From PVC group bacterium (GTDB lineage: Bacteria > Verrucomicrobiota > Kiritimatiellia > CAIKKV01 > CAITUY01): a stretch of 60,812 nt of DNA. Every line of letters starts with the position of its first letter. Within the stretch, counting starts at the first letter, position 1. The notes under the pieces are model-generated. The model ran no database searches, was not told the origin of the DNA, and saw only the letters and a program-made list of their open reading frames with translations. Location: contig CAMDCX010000007.1 of assembly GCA_945890715.1 (NCBI GenBank), positions 1 to 60,812 of the forward strand, given 5' to 3'. The position numbers and the translations under genes were made by a program. Of this stretch, positions 18,216 to 27,073 are shown one piece after another.

Positions 18216-19826
18216 AATCTGATGTCGCCGCGCCTTTGGAAGTGGCGGGAGGATCCCTGGTTCAGTGGATTGGCGAAGATGAAGCCCTATCGCCGCATTA
18301 CCCGCCTGAAGCAGTACATCATGGATCACTATGCTTTCAATCTCGATCTGGACACCTGGGGTCTGACAACCCAGGAGCGGGAAATGGCGCGGTTCCGGCC
18401 CTTTCTGGACGAGACGACCCTGCGTCAGTCCAACGCCCTGTTCGGCTATGAAGGTGATAAATATTATTTCGATATCGATATCCGGACCCATTTCGGGTTG
18501 CACAAGTATAACAGTGAGACCATTCCTTACTGGAAGACAGAGACGGTGGAGGCCATGGATGCCTTCCGTTACAAGGAGGGCTATTCGACCGGCGCAGGGG
18601 AGTGCGTTTCCCTGGCCGCATTGTATGCGGCGGCTTTGTTTGTTGTGGCTGGAATCCCGCTGAAGGATATCTACCTTATGGCCACTCCGCTCCATTCCCA
18701 GAATTATGTGGATTTGGACGACGGGATCCTGACGAATAACCGGCGGCTGGTGACCAAGAAGATGTGGTGCAACGGGACGGCGCTCTCGGCTCAGGCCCGA
18801 CGCGCCCTTGAAAATGAGCATGTGACGGTTGTGGCTCATGAAACCGGCTGGATCCACACGGTCTATCCGGAGGCGACGATCAGTCCGGAGGTGTATCAGC
18901 GGTTTGCCGGAAAAGTGAAGGCCTTCCTGGATACGCCGTTGACTGATGAAGTAATGGGGAATTTCCTGCGCCACAAGCGGGATATGCAGAAGTGCTTCCA
19001 GCTTCGTCATGCGATCCGTGGGGTGAATCATTTTGTTCCCCTTGAGGTGGCCTTCCAATACGAGGAGGGAAGTTCCGCGTTGGTCACCGATACGACGCGT
19101 GACGCGCTGCTGGCGGAGATCGATATGGATCAGTTTGTGCCGGGGCCGCTTCCGGGGCGAATCATGCTGAATGACCTGGAGGATTTTGTGCGCCGGGAAA
19201 AACCCGATCTGAACAGTCCTGAGGATAGTGCCCGACTGAAAACCCAATTCGCGTGTTCCTGCCTGAATGCCGAGTGGGCGATGGAAAGCCTGATCCGGTT
19301 TTGTCACATCGAGCCTCGTCTGCCCGTTGCCGCGGAACGTACCTTTACGCCTTTGGGTGAACCGCTGGCGATTACCCGCGAGATGACGCGGGAGTCGGTG
19401 ATTGCGCGGCTGGAGTCGTTGCGCGCCTCGCTTCCCGTTGCCGACCTAGCCTTTTATGCCTACCGGGATTTGAGCCGCACGGAGCCCGCTCCTTTTCTAA
19501 AGGCCGCGCTTGAGAGGAATCCCGTATCGGTTGCGGGAACGAAGCTCATGACGGACGATGAGGTGGAGGCGGTGATTGCCGCCATGCCGGGCGACTCGAT
19601 TTATGATGAGCCCGGCCGGTTGGCGCAACCGGACGAAGTGTGGAACTATGGCCGGGGCGATGGGGTGGAGAAAGCCCTGTTGCTGGCGACTATCCTCAAG
19701 GCGCGTTCGGCTGGAGTGTCTGCACGGATCGACGTGGCACCGGACAAAGCGGCGCTGGTGATGAAGGATCGGCGAATTGAGTTTGTTTCGGCCAAGGGAT
19801 TGCGGGAACAAACATGGGAAATCTAA
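18114..19826 (+). CDS. Conserved hypothetical, possible transglutaminase-like protein
   Basis: GAGECVSLAALYAAALFVVAGIPLKDIYLMATPLHSQNYVDLDDG resembles a Cys-His-Asp transglutaminase-like core; weak call. Confidence 0.5.
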   Translation: MNPTRELEMRSAAVTLSDMEIFVFPELMMALLLANLMSPRLWKWREDPWFSGLAKMKPYRRITRLKQYIMDHYAFNLDLDTWGLTTQEREMARFRPFLDETTLRQSNALFGYEGDKYYFDIDIRTHFGLHKYNSETIPYWKTETVEAMDAFRYKEGYSTGAGECVSLAALYAAALFVVAGIPLKDIYLMATPLHSQNYVDLDDGILTNNRRLVTKKMWCNGTALSAQARRALENEHVTVVAHETGWIHTVYPEATISPEVYQRFAGKVKAFLDTPLTDEVMGNFLRHKRDMQKCFQLRHAIRGVNHFVPLEVAFQYEEGSSALVTDTTRDALLAEIDMDQFVPGPLPGRIMLNDLEDFVRREKPDLNSPEDSARLKTQFACSCLNAEWAMESLIRFCHIEPRLPVAAERTFTPLGEPLAITREMTRESVIARLESLRASLPVADLAFYAYRDLSRTEPAPFLKAALERNPVSVAGTKLMTDDEVEAVIAAMPGDSIYDEPGRLAQPDEVWNYGRGDGVEKALLLATILKARSAGVSARIDVAPDKAALVMKDRRIEFVSAKGLREQTWEI

Positions 19827-19833
19827 GCTCCTT

Positions 19834-20721
19834 ATGATTGCCCTGGTTGAACAATTTCTGGATCATGTTTCCTTTGAGCAGGGGTTGAGCCCGAAGACCC
19901 GGGAAGCCTACGGCAATGACCTGGCGAATTTTTCGGGCTTTGCCCAGGCGGCGGGAGTGCATGCGCCGCGGGAGGTCACGCGGAAACTGTTGCTCGACTA
20001 CCTGGAGCACGAGCGGGACAGGGGACTCGCCATGAATTCCATTTCGCGACGCCTGGTGGCCATCAAGGTGTTCTTTCGATATCTGGTTCAGGAAGGGTTG
20101 CTGGAGAAAGACGTCACGGCCGTCATGGAGTCGCCCCGTCTCTGGAAAGTGCTTCCCGGCACGCTTTCGGTCAAGGAAGTGGAGCGTCTTCTGAATGCCG
20201 TAATCGGCGACGATCCCCTGTCGGTTCGGGATCGGGCGATGATGGAACTGCTGTATGCTTCCGGGTTGCGGGTTTCTGAGCTGGTGAATCTGACTCTGGA
20301 AGACCTGCATCTTGACAGCGGATATTTGCGGTGCACGGGAAAAGGGAACAAGATGCGGGTGACGCCGGTGGGGGGGAAGGCGGACGCGGCTATTGACCGG
20401 TATCTGGCCGAGGTCAGGCCGATTTTTGCGAAGAACCCGGCGGTGCGGCAGGTCTTTCTGACCCGGCGCGGAACGGCGTTCAGTCGCAAAACGGTATGGA
20501 AGCAGATCGGGCTTTTTGCGCGGCGTGCGGGGATTACGAAGGCGGTGTCACCCCATACGATGCGACATTCGTTTGCCACACATTTGCTCGCCAATGGCGC
20601 GCCCTTGCGTATGATTCAGGAAATGTTGGGGCACGCGGATATTGCCACGACCCAGATCTACACCCATGTGGATCAGAGCCGGCTGAAGTCAGTGCATCAG
20701 CAATTTCATCCACGGGCATAG
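19834..20721 (+). CDS. Tyrosine recombinase XerC/XerD-like
   Basis: SPKTREAYGNDL; LLYASGLRVSELVNL; HTMRHSFATHLLANGAPLRMIQEMLGHADIATTQIYTHV. Confidence 0.93.
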   Translation: MIALVEQFLDHVSFEQGLSPKTREAYGNDLANFSGFAQAAGVHAPREVTRKLLLDYLEHERDRGLAMNSISRRLVAIKVFFRYLVQEGLLEKDVTAVMESPRLWKVLPGTLSVKEVERLLNAVIGDDPLSVRDRAMMELLYASGLRVSELVNLTLEDLHLDSGYLRCTGKGNKMRVTPVGGKADAAIDRYLAEVRPIFAKNPAVRQVFLTRRGTAFSRKTVWKQIGLFARRAGITKAVSPHTMRHSFATHLLANGAPLRMIQEMLGHADIATTQIYTHVDQSRLKSVHQQFHPRA

Positions 20722-20774
20722 GGAAAAATAAATGCAAACCACGGAGGGACGGAGGTTGAGAGAGAGAAGAAAAT

Positions 20775-20826
20775 GTTTCGCGATTTTCAAGGAGGGCGAG
20801 TACTCCCTCCTTGAAAATCGCGAAAC
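20775..20826. repeat. 52-bp perfect hairpin GTTTCGCGATTTTCAAGGAGGG-CGAGTACT-CCCTCCTTGAAAATCGCGAAAC
   Basis: 22-bp perfect arms. Confidence 0.95.
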
Positions 20827-20881
20827 ACCACTTTCCGAGAAAGAGGGAGTATTGGCTTCTCCTGATTTCCTCCAGGAAGGC

Positions 20882-20929
20882 GTTGCGGGATCTGAAGGCG
20901 GAGTACTCGCCGCCTTCAGATCCCGCAAC
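20882..20929. repeat. 48-bp perfect hairpin GTTGCGGGATCTGAAGGCGG-AGTACTCG-CCGCCTTCAGATCCCGCAAC
   Basis: 20-bp perfect arms; same AGTACT centre as the previous hairpin. Confidence 0.95.
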
Positions 20930-21006
20930 ATTTGCATTTTCCTCCTCTCTCCCAATCCTCCTTGTCTCCGTGGTGATGAATTCTTTGGTTTACCAGGGAG
21001 GTTGTT

Positions 21007-21720
21007 ATGTTGTTGAGGTTAAGAAAACCGAATCCGTACCGGGAGTTGGAGAAGCGGCTGGGGTATAAATTCGGGAAGCGTGAGCTACTGGAAATGGCCT
21101 TGATGCACCGGTCTTACCGGTATGAAGCCAAGGATGTGGCTGCTGACAACCAGCGCCTCGAATTTCTGGGCGATGCCGTGGCGGGATTCCTCGCGGCGGC
21201 GCACCTCTACCGGATGAACCGGGACGGGGATGAGGGAACCCTGACGGAATTGAGAAGCCGCGTGACGAGCGGAAAAGCGCTGGCGTCGGTTGCCCGCGAG
21301 ATCGGGCTGGGCGAGTTTATCCGACTGGGCAAGGGCGAGGAGCGGGCAGGCGGGCGGGAACGGGAAGCTCTTCTGGCCGACGGCCTGGAGGCCGTGATTG
21401 GCGCCGCCTACCTGGATGGCGGCGTCAAGGCAGCGGAAAAGATTGTGGCCAAACTGTTGATCCCCCTTCTTGGCGCAGTCCCCTATCAGGAGTGGGAGGA
21501 GAACCCCAAGGGGAAATTACAGGAACTCTCCCAGCGGCTCTACGGGCACGGCCCGGAATACCGGTGTGTTTCCGAGGTAGGCCCTGCACACCAGAAACAC
21601 TTCGTTGTTGAGGCGATTGTGGGTGGAGCGAAATTGGGCACCGGCGAAGGTGCCAGCAAGCGCGCCGCCGAGACCCTGGCCGCCACGGCGGCGGTTCGGA
21701 AGCTGATGGCCGGGAAATAA
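21007..21720 (+). CDS. rnc: Ribonuclease III
   Basis: NQRLEFLGDAVAGFLAA signature; C-terminal dsRBD. Confidence 0.93.
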   Translation: MLLRLRKPNPYRELEKRLGYKFGKRELLEMALMHRSYRYEAKDVAADNQRLEFLGDAVAGFLAAAHLYRMNRDGDEGTLTELRSRVTSGKALASVAREIGLGEFIRLGKGEERAGGREREALLADGLEAVIGAAYLDGGVKAAEKIVAKLLIPLLGAVPYQEWEENPKGKLQELSQRLYGHGPEYRCVSEVGPAHQKHFVVEAIVGGAKLGTGEGASKRAAETLAATAAVRKLMAGK

Positions 21721-21736
21721 ATTCTCGATTTTCGCC

Positions 21737-21754
21737 ATCTGAAACGTTTCAGAT
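21737..21754. promoter_or_regulatory. Perfect 18-bp palindrome ATCTGAAACGTTTCAGAT, LacI-family-type operator
   Basis: Core TGAAACGTTTCA; just 3' of rnc. Confidence 0.6.
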
Positions 21755-21809
21755 CGATTTCTGACAGCGAAAGTCTAAAAGGCGGTCGTATGCGATAGCG
21801 CCCCGATCG

Positions 21810-22085
21810 AGCAGGGTATCCTGCTGCTGCGCGGCCCAAAAGTGATTTTGGATAGAGACTTGGCGGCGCTTTACGGGGTGCCTACCAAAAACTAAACCGG
21901 GCTGTTAAGCGTAACCTTGATTGCTTTCCGGCCGATTTCATGATTCAACTTACAGCCGAGGAGGCGGCGGCTTCAAGGTGCCAATTTGGCACCTTGAAGC
22001 GCGGCCAGAATATCAAGCACCTTCCCTGCGCCTTCGCGGAACAAGGTGTGGCCATGCTATCGAGCGTGTATCGAAGTTCATTGAG
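21810..22085 (+). pseudogene. ORF6N-domain protein remnant, frameshifted and truncated
   Basis: ILLLRGPKVILDRDLAALYGVPTK, frameshift at the A5 run (CCAAAAACTAAAC), then LNRAVKRNLDCFPADFMIQLTAEEA...TLKRGQNIKHLPCAFAEQGVAMLSSV, then loss of homology. Confidence 0.8.
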
Positions 22086-22117
22086 AATGGCTAGGCGTTC
22101 CGCTACAGTGCCGGGCC

Positions 22118-22894
22118 ATGACAACAACAGAAATCCTGGCGCGCGTGGATCGGCTTGCGGTGGCCTTACGTGAGTTGACGGAGCAGCAGTTCCACCTGAT
22201 CGAGACGGTGGTAACGCAGTTTCGCAAACCCTTCCTGAAGATCGAGCTGGATCCGGGCTCCGACATCGTGGACGCCCGGTTGTTGCGTGACTTTGGCGAC
22301 GTGCTACGTATCCATCATTGCTTCTCAAAGGAGGCGCTCTCGAAGGACCGGTTCGAGTATGCCCTCGAAAAGACGCTCACCCTGTGCGGCAAGACGGCGG
22401 CGCTGGCGGCCTCGCGAACCAATCACGGCCATGATCTCACCGTGGACGGCGTGTCGTTCTCGCTGAAGACACAGGCGGACAAAGGCATCAAGGAAACGGA
22501 AATCCACATCTCAAAGTTCATGGAAATGGGCAAAGGGAAATGGCCCAAGACCGCTGACGGTCTCAAGGTTTTGCGCGAGACGTTTCTACGGCACATGGAT
22601 GCGTATGAGCGAATCTTCATGTTGCGCTGTCTGTCCAAGGATCCGGCTTGCTGGCGGTACGAACTGGTGGAAATCCCCAAGGCATTGTTGCGGGAAGCCG
22701 GGGAGGGCAAACTCGAAATCCAACGTAAGACCAGACAGGAAACCCGGCCAGGGTATTGCCGTGTCAAGGATGCTGCCGGGGACCTGAAGTTCGAACTATA
22801 TTTTGATGCCGGTTCGGAGCGGAAACTCCAGGTGCGGCATCTTCGCAAAGACCTGTGCCAGGTCCACGCTCAGTGGGAATTCGCTACGGCGTAG
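22118..22894 (+). CDS. SmaI-like type II restriction endonuclease
   Basis: Matches recalled SmaI protein: ASRTNHGHDLTVDGVSFSLKTQADKGIKETEIHISKFMEMGKGKW, YERIFMLR, YELVEIPKALLREA, FELYFDAGSERKLQVRHL. Confidence 0.88.
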   Translation: MTTTEILARVDRLAVALRELTEQQFHLIETVVTQFRKPFLKIELDPGSDIVDARLLRDFGDVLRIHHCFSKEALSKDRFEYALEKTLTLCGKTAALAASRTNHGHDLTVDGVSFSLKTQADKGIKETEIHISKFMEMGKGKWPKTADGLKVLRETFLRHMDAYERIFMLRCLSKDPACWRYELVEIPKALLREAGEGKLEIQRKTRQETRPGYCRVKDAAGDLKFELYFDAGSERKLQVRHLRKDLCQVHAQWEFATA

Positions 22895-24075
22895 AGCGGT
22901 AGCGCAGGACCGGCCTTGCTGAGCCGATCCAGGGCAATATTCACATACTCCGGGTTGAGTTCAATCCCTGCACACTCGCGGCCATACTCGCGACAAACCA
23001 AGCCGACGGTTCCGGATCCAAAGAATGGATCCAGCACTTTGGTTCCCGGCTTCGACCCGGCCAGCAGACACATACGCACAAGTTCCGGAGGGAAGACGGC
23101 GAAATGTGCGCCGTGGAAACCGTTCGTGTTGATGTTCCAGACCGTGCGGCGGTTCTTAGGGTCCTGGCCGTTCGCGGAAGGCTCACGGATGGCCTCGAAA
23201 TCGTAGAAATACGACTCCGCCTTGCTCATCAGAAAGACATACTCATGTGCCCGTGTCGGACGATCCTTAACGGACTCCGGCTGGCAATTGGGCTTGTTCC
23301 ATACAATATCTGACCGAAGAAACCAGCCGTCCGCCTGAAGGGCGAGAGCCAACCGCCACGGTACGCCGATCAGGTCTTTTGGTTTGAGGCCTTTTGGGGT
23401 CGGAGGGCGGTAGCTCATGGCGCGGCCCGCATTCTTCTTGTCCGGAGCGCGCCAGCGCCGGTCTCCGCTGGTGTAGGAATCGCCGATGTTGAGCCAGAGT
23501 GTTCCGTCTTCGCGAAGCGTGCGCCGGACTTCGCGGAAGACGCCGACCAGATCGGCGATATAGGCGTCGGGGTCATTCTCCGCACCAATCTGGCCGTCGA
23601 TGCCATAGTCACGCAGACCCCAGTAGGGCGGACTGGTGATGCAACACTGGTAGGTGTTGTCAGGGATCTGTGAGAGAGCTCGGCGGGAATCCCCCTGGAC
23701 GATCCGGATATCGCCCTCGTGATAGACTTCCCTGACGCGTGTCTTTCGCGCCACCCCCTCTGCCGTCGGATAGATCGTTTTCATGTTTGCCTCTACAGTT
23801 GCTCCAACTTGCGTTGCAGCAGGCTGCGGGCTGGTACTGGTGTCGCGTTCGCCTCCACCTTTGAGGAGTTCATCGGCAGAAATGCCGAGCACTTTGGCCA
23901 GGCGTGGCAGGATTGTGGTGGGCGGGTGCTCGGTCTCGCCTTCGTAATAAGCGATCATGCGCCGCGATACGCCGAGTTTCTGGGCAAGTTCTAGTTGCGT
24001 GAATCTCCCAGCCTTGCGCAGTTCGACCAATCTTGCTCCAAATCCTGAAGTATCCGTCATGCTCTTTTTGGGCAT
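22870..24075 (-). CDS. N-terminal XRE HTH fused to N4-cytosine DNA methyltransferase, partner of the SmaI-like REase
   Basis: GARLVELRKAGRFTQLELAQKLGVSRRMIAYYEGETEHPP (HTH); TSPPYWGLRDYG; DPFFGSGTVGLVCREYGRECAGIELNPEY; AAGGAGAG RBS 5 nt before the ATG at 24075. Confidence 0.88.
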   Translation of the reverse strand: MPKKSMTDTSGFGARLVELRKAGRFTQLELAQKLGVSRRMIAYYEGETEHPPTTILPRLAKVLGISADELLKGGGERDTSTSPQPAATQVGATVEANMKTIYPTAEGVARKTRVREVYHEGDIRIVQGDSRRALSQIPDNTYQCCITSPPYWGLRDYGIDGQIGAENDPDAYIADLVGVFREVRRTLREDGTLWLNIGDSYTSGDRRWRAPDKKNAGRAMSYRPPTPKGLKPKDLIGVPWRLALALQADGWFLRSDIVWNKPNCQPESVKDRPTRAHEYVFLMSKAESYFYDFEAIREPSANGQDPKNRRTVWNINTNGFHGAHFAVFPPELVRMCLLAGSKPGTKVLDPFFGSGTVGLVCREYGRECAGIELNPEYVNIALDRLSKAGPALPLYAVANSH

Positions 24076-24110
24076 AAGACTCTCCTTGGGTTCGATGACG
24101 TTCGAAGCAT

Positions 24111-24178
24111 ATGAAAAAGTTTTTTTCATCGTGAAGGTTTTTACAAACCTCAGTAAAAATGTACGTTATTCGTACATT
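24111..24178. promoter_or_regulatory. Cluster of three perfect palindromes upstream of the XRE-MTase
   Basis: ATGAAAAA-GTT-TTTTTCAT (24111-24129); AGGTTT-TTAC-AAACCT (24135-24150); AATGTACG-TTATT-CGTACATT (24158-24178). Confidence 0.7.
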
Positions 24179-24234
24179 GCGCCATTGTTAAAAGCAAGCC
24201 TTCTTTCGAGCGAGAAATGTCAGATGAAGCAGTC

Positions 24235-25476
24235 TTACTGAATCAGGGTCATGACGACCATGATGATGCTGATGGAGGCGGTGATGATGGCGCCGGACCA
24301 GGCAACGATGTTGAAGCCCCGGCTGTTGACGTGGGCGCCCATGATGGTTTTGTCGCTGGTGATTTTCAGCATGAAAAAGATGATCACAGGCAGCAGGACG
24401 CCGTTGATGACCTGCGAGAGGAGCATGATGGGGACGAGCATTTTGCTGCTGGCGGCCAGCGCCACGGCGGCTCCGGCAAAAATCACCACCGTGTACAGGG
24501 AATAATACTGCGGAGCCTCGGTAAATTTCCGGTTCACTCCCCGCTCCCAGCCCATGGCCTCGCAAATGCTGGTGGCCGTGGAAATCGGCAGAATGGCCGC
24601 TCCAAACAATGAGGCGCTCATCAAGCCGAATGCGAAAAGACCGGCGCAATAATTTCCCGCGACCGGCTTCAAGGCCTTGGCGGCATCCCCGGCGGTTTCG
24701 ATGGTGATGCCTTCCTTGTGAAGGGTCGCGGCGCAGGCGAGCACGATGAAATAACAGACAATCGTGACGACAATGGCCCCGGCGATGGTGTCCCACTTGG
24801 AGTAGCGGTAGTGCTTCAGCGGAATGCCTTTTTCCACAACACTGGCCTGCTGGTAAAACTGCATCCAGGGCGCGATGGTGGTGCCCACAATTCCCACGAT
24901 CATGTAGAACGAGGCACTGTTCCAGGAATTGGTCGGAACCACGCTCTGATAGGCCGCCGTCGACCAGTCCGGTTTGGCGAGGAATCCTGAAATCAGGTAA
25001 GACACATAAAAGACGCAGGCTACGAAAAAGACCCGCTCAATGGTTTTGTAGGATCCCTTGATGACCATGTGCCAGAGTAGGAAGGCCCCGATCGGGACGG
25101 CCCAGAACCGGTGCAAACCGAAGATTTCAGCGCTGGCGGCAAGCCCCGCGAAGTCGGCGATAACGTTTCCGAGATTGGTGAAGAACAGCGCAATCATCAG
25201 ATAAAAAGACACGCCCAGTCCGAACCGTTCCCGGATCAGGGCTGACAGGCCTTTTCCGGTTACAACACCCATGCGGCTGCACATTTCCTGGACGAGAACC
25301 AGGAGCAGGCAGGTGGGTGCCAGCACCCACAACAATGAATAGCCGAACGTGGCGCCTGCCACGGAATAGGTGGCTATTCCGCCAGCATCGTTGTCCACAT
25401 TGGCGGTGATAATGCCGGGCCCCACGACCAGGGCGAACAGAGCCAGATGCGCTTTAAAGTTTTTCCACCGTGTCAT
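24235..25476 (-). CDS. NRAMP-family divalent metal (Mg/Mn) transporter
   Basis: VVGPGIITANVDNDAGGIATYSVAGATFGYSLLW; multiple TM segments. Confidence 0.88.
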   Translation of the reverse strand: MTRWKNFKAHLALFALVVGPGIITANVDNDAGGIATYSVAGATFGYSLLWVLAPTCLLLVLVQEMCSRMGVVTGKGLSALIRERFGLGVSFYLMIALFFTNLGNVIADFAGLAASAEIFGLHRFWAVPIGAFLLWHMVIKGSYKTIERVFFVACVFYVSYLISGFLAKPDWSTAAYQSVVPTNSWNSASFYMIVGIVGTTIAPWMQFYQQASVVEKGIPLKHYRYSKWDTIAGAIVVTIVCYFIVLACAATLHKEGITIETAGDAAKALKPVAGNYCAGLFAFGLMSASLFGAAILPISTATSICEAMGWERGVNRKFTEAPQYYSLYTVVIFAGAAVALAASSKMLVPIMLLSQVINGVLLPVIIFFMLKITSDKTIMGAHVNSRGFNIVAWSGAIITASISIIMVVMTLIQ

Positions 25477-25483
25477 AACACCC

Positions 25484-26797
25484 TTATGAATCCTTTAGAA
25501 AATCAGCCAGTTGTGACAGCACGCTATCGTAGCGGACAATCCCCTGGAATAACCCGTTTTCGTCGACTACGGGAAGAGCTTGGAATCCGTACTTGGCAAA
25601 TTCCCGGGCCACTTCCTTGAGGGGGGTGTCCGGCGAAACCTGAACCAGTACCTCGTCCATGATCGTTCCCAGAAAAGCCTCGGGTGTGGCGCGGAAGAGT
25701 CCGCGAAGGCTGATGACGCCCTTGAGCGCCCGGTTTTCGTCCACGACGTAAATCAAATTATAGATTTTAACGTCCTCGGGGAGTACTCGAAGCTTTTCCA
25801 GGATGGAGGCGGCTGTTTCGGTGGTCAGAGCCTCCAGGCAGTTGGTATCCAGTACGCCGCCAGCGCTTTCCTCCTTGTGCGCCAGAAGTGTCTGAACCTC
25901 GGCGGCCGACTCGTGATCCATTTGATTAATAAGCCCCTGGGCATCGGGTCCCAGATCGCGCAACACCTCGGCGGCCTCATCGGGAGGCATCTCTTCCAGA
26001 ATGTCCGCCACGCGGCCGGGTTCCCCCTGCGAGACCAGAGTTCGCTGGAACTCAGGATTGATCTCCTCGAGCGTGTCGGCAGCGGTTTCGACTGACAGGG
26101 AATTGAAGAGAACCTGACGATCCTTGACGCCCAATTGCTCGAGAATGTCGGCCAATTCCGCCGGATGAATGTCGGCAAGCCGTTCCTCGGATAATTTGGA
26201 TACTTTAACGCCTCCGGGACTTCCGCCGGGTGACATGACCTGGATATTGCGCCAGGTCACAAAGGTGTCCTTGAGAGTATAGTCAAAAAGCCATTGCGCG
26301 AGAAAGGCAACGAACCGTTCAAAACGAAGCCGACGCAGGATGCCACGCAGACCCACCTCTACATGACCGAAGATCAGTTTATTTTCGGAATAGATGAGAT
26401 GGACATCGTTGACCCGTAACACCTGGGCGCCTGACACATCCACGACCTGATCGTCCAGCACATCGCGGCGCGCCCAGAAATCCGCTGGCGGTGCTGTCTC
26501 TGACACTCGTGTGAGGATGATTTCTTTTCCCGTCATCATCTTCACGGCGCTCCAGGGCAGGATCGTGTGTCCGTCGCGGGTTGAAACATCCAGACTGATG
26601 GAGAGTGGATAGGAGGTGTGGGTGGATGCTCCGATGTCGTACAGTTTTCCGAACGGGCGGATTTCATCCTCGTAGCGCACCGGTTGACTCAACAGGTCGG
26701 AGAAGTTGTAAAAGACAACCGCTGGCATGGCGTTTTCGCCGATGCCGTTGATCCGCGGTGAGGCGGCGTTTTCCATTGTTTTGACGGTTTCTGTCAT
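25484..26797 (-). CDS. PRC-barrel + MgtE N-terminal domain + CBS-pair protein lacking a transmembrane domain
   Basis: LADIHPAELADILEQLG; ILEEMPPDEAAEVLRDLGPDAQGLINQM; CBS IYVVDENRALKGVISLRGL and FQALPVVDENGLFQGIV. Confidence 0.85.
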   Translation of the reverse strand: MTETVKTMENAASPRINGIGENAMPAVVFYNFSDLLSQPVRYEDEIRPFGKLYDIGASTHTSYPLSISLDVSTRDGHTILPWSAVKMMTGKEIILTRVSETAPPADFWARRDVLDDQVVDVSGAQVLRVNDVHLIYSENKLIFGHVEVGLRGILRRLRFERFVAFLAQWLFDYTLKDTFVTWRNIQVMSPGGSPGGVKVSKLSEERLADIHPAELADILEQLGVKDRQVLFNSLSVETAADTLEEINPEFQRTLVSQGEPGRVADILEEMPPDEAAEVLRDLGPDAQGLINQMDHESAAEVQTLLAHKEESAGGVLDTNCLEALTTETAASILEKLRVLPEDVKIYNLIYVVDENRALKGVISLRGLFRATPEAFLGTIMDEVLVQVSPDTPLKEVAREFAKYGFQALPVVDENGLFQGIVRYDSVLSQLADFLKDS

Positions 26798-26894
26798 GGC
26801 TTGGTTTCCGGCCTTTTCCGAAGGGTGGAAATGAAGGCAGGGATGCTATGCAAGAGGCTGAACCTGAACAAGGAAAAAGGGAGAGATCAGGTAT

Positions 26895-27065
26895 GGGGTC
26901 ACTAACGAGGGGGTAATGGCTTTCTCAAGGCTCCGTGGGAGGGGCGCTGTGCGCCGCGACCTTCTCCCGAGAGCCTGTAGAGTCCCTGTCGCGGCGCACA
27001 GCGCCCCTCCCACAAAGAACAAAGTTTGGAGCCGAAGACGGTTCTACCCCCTCGTTAGTAACCCC
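26895..27065. repeat. MITE-like element, 21-bp TIRs (GGGGTCACTAACGAGGGGGTA / TACCCCCTCGTTAGTAACCCC)
   Basis: TIRs differ at one position; flanked by GAGATCAGG on both sides. Confidence 0.8.
26936..27012. repeat. Internal perfect 25-bp inverted repeat TGGGAGGGGCGCTGTGCGCCGCGAC...GTCGCGGCGCACAGCGCCCCTCCCA
   Basis: Read directly; 27-bp loop. Confidence 0.95.
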
Positions 27066-27073
27066 TTACGAGA

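Larger units (their letters stand above)
20738..20974. repeat. Composite inverted-repeat (MITE-like) element with outer TIRs (ACCACGGAGGGACGGAGG...) enclosing two long hairpins
   Basis: Left ACCACGGAGGGACGGAGGTTGAGAGAGAGAAGAAAATG vs right reverse complement ACCACGGAGACAAGGAGGATTGGGAGAGAGGAGGAAAATG. Confidence 0.8.

Noticed and set aside
20732-21016. ORF spanning the repeat island upstream of rnc
   Set aside because: Translation is determined by hairpin repeats; no family resemblance.
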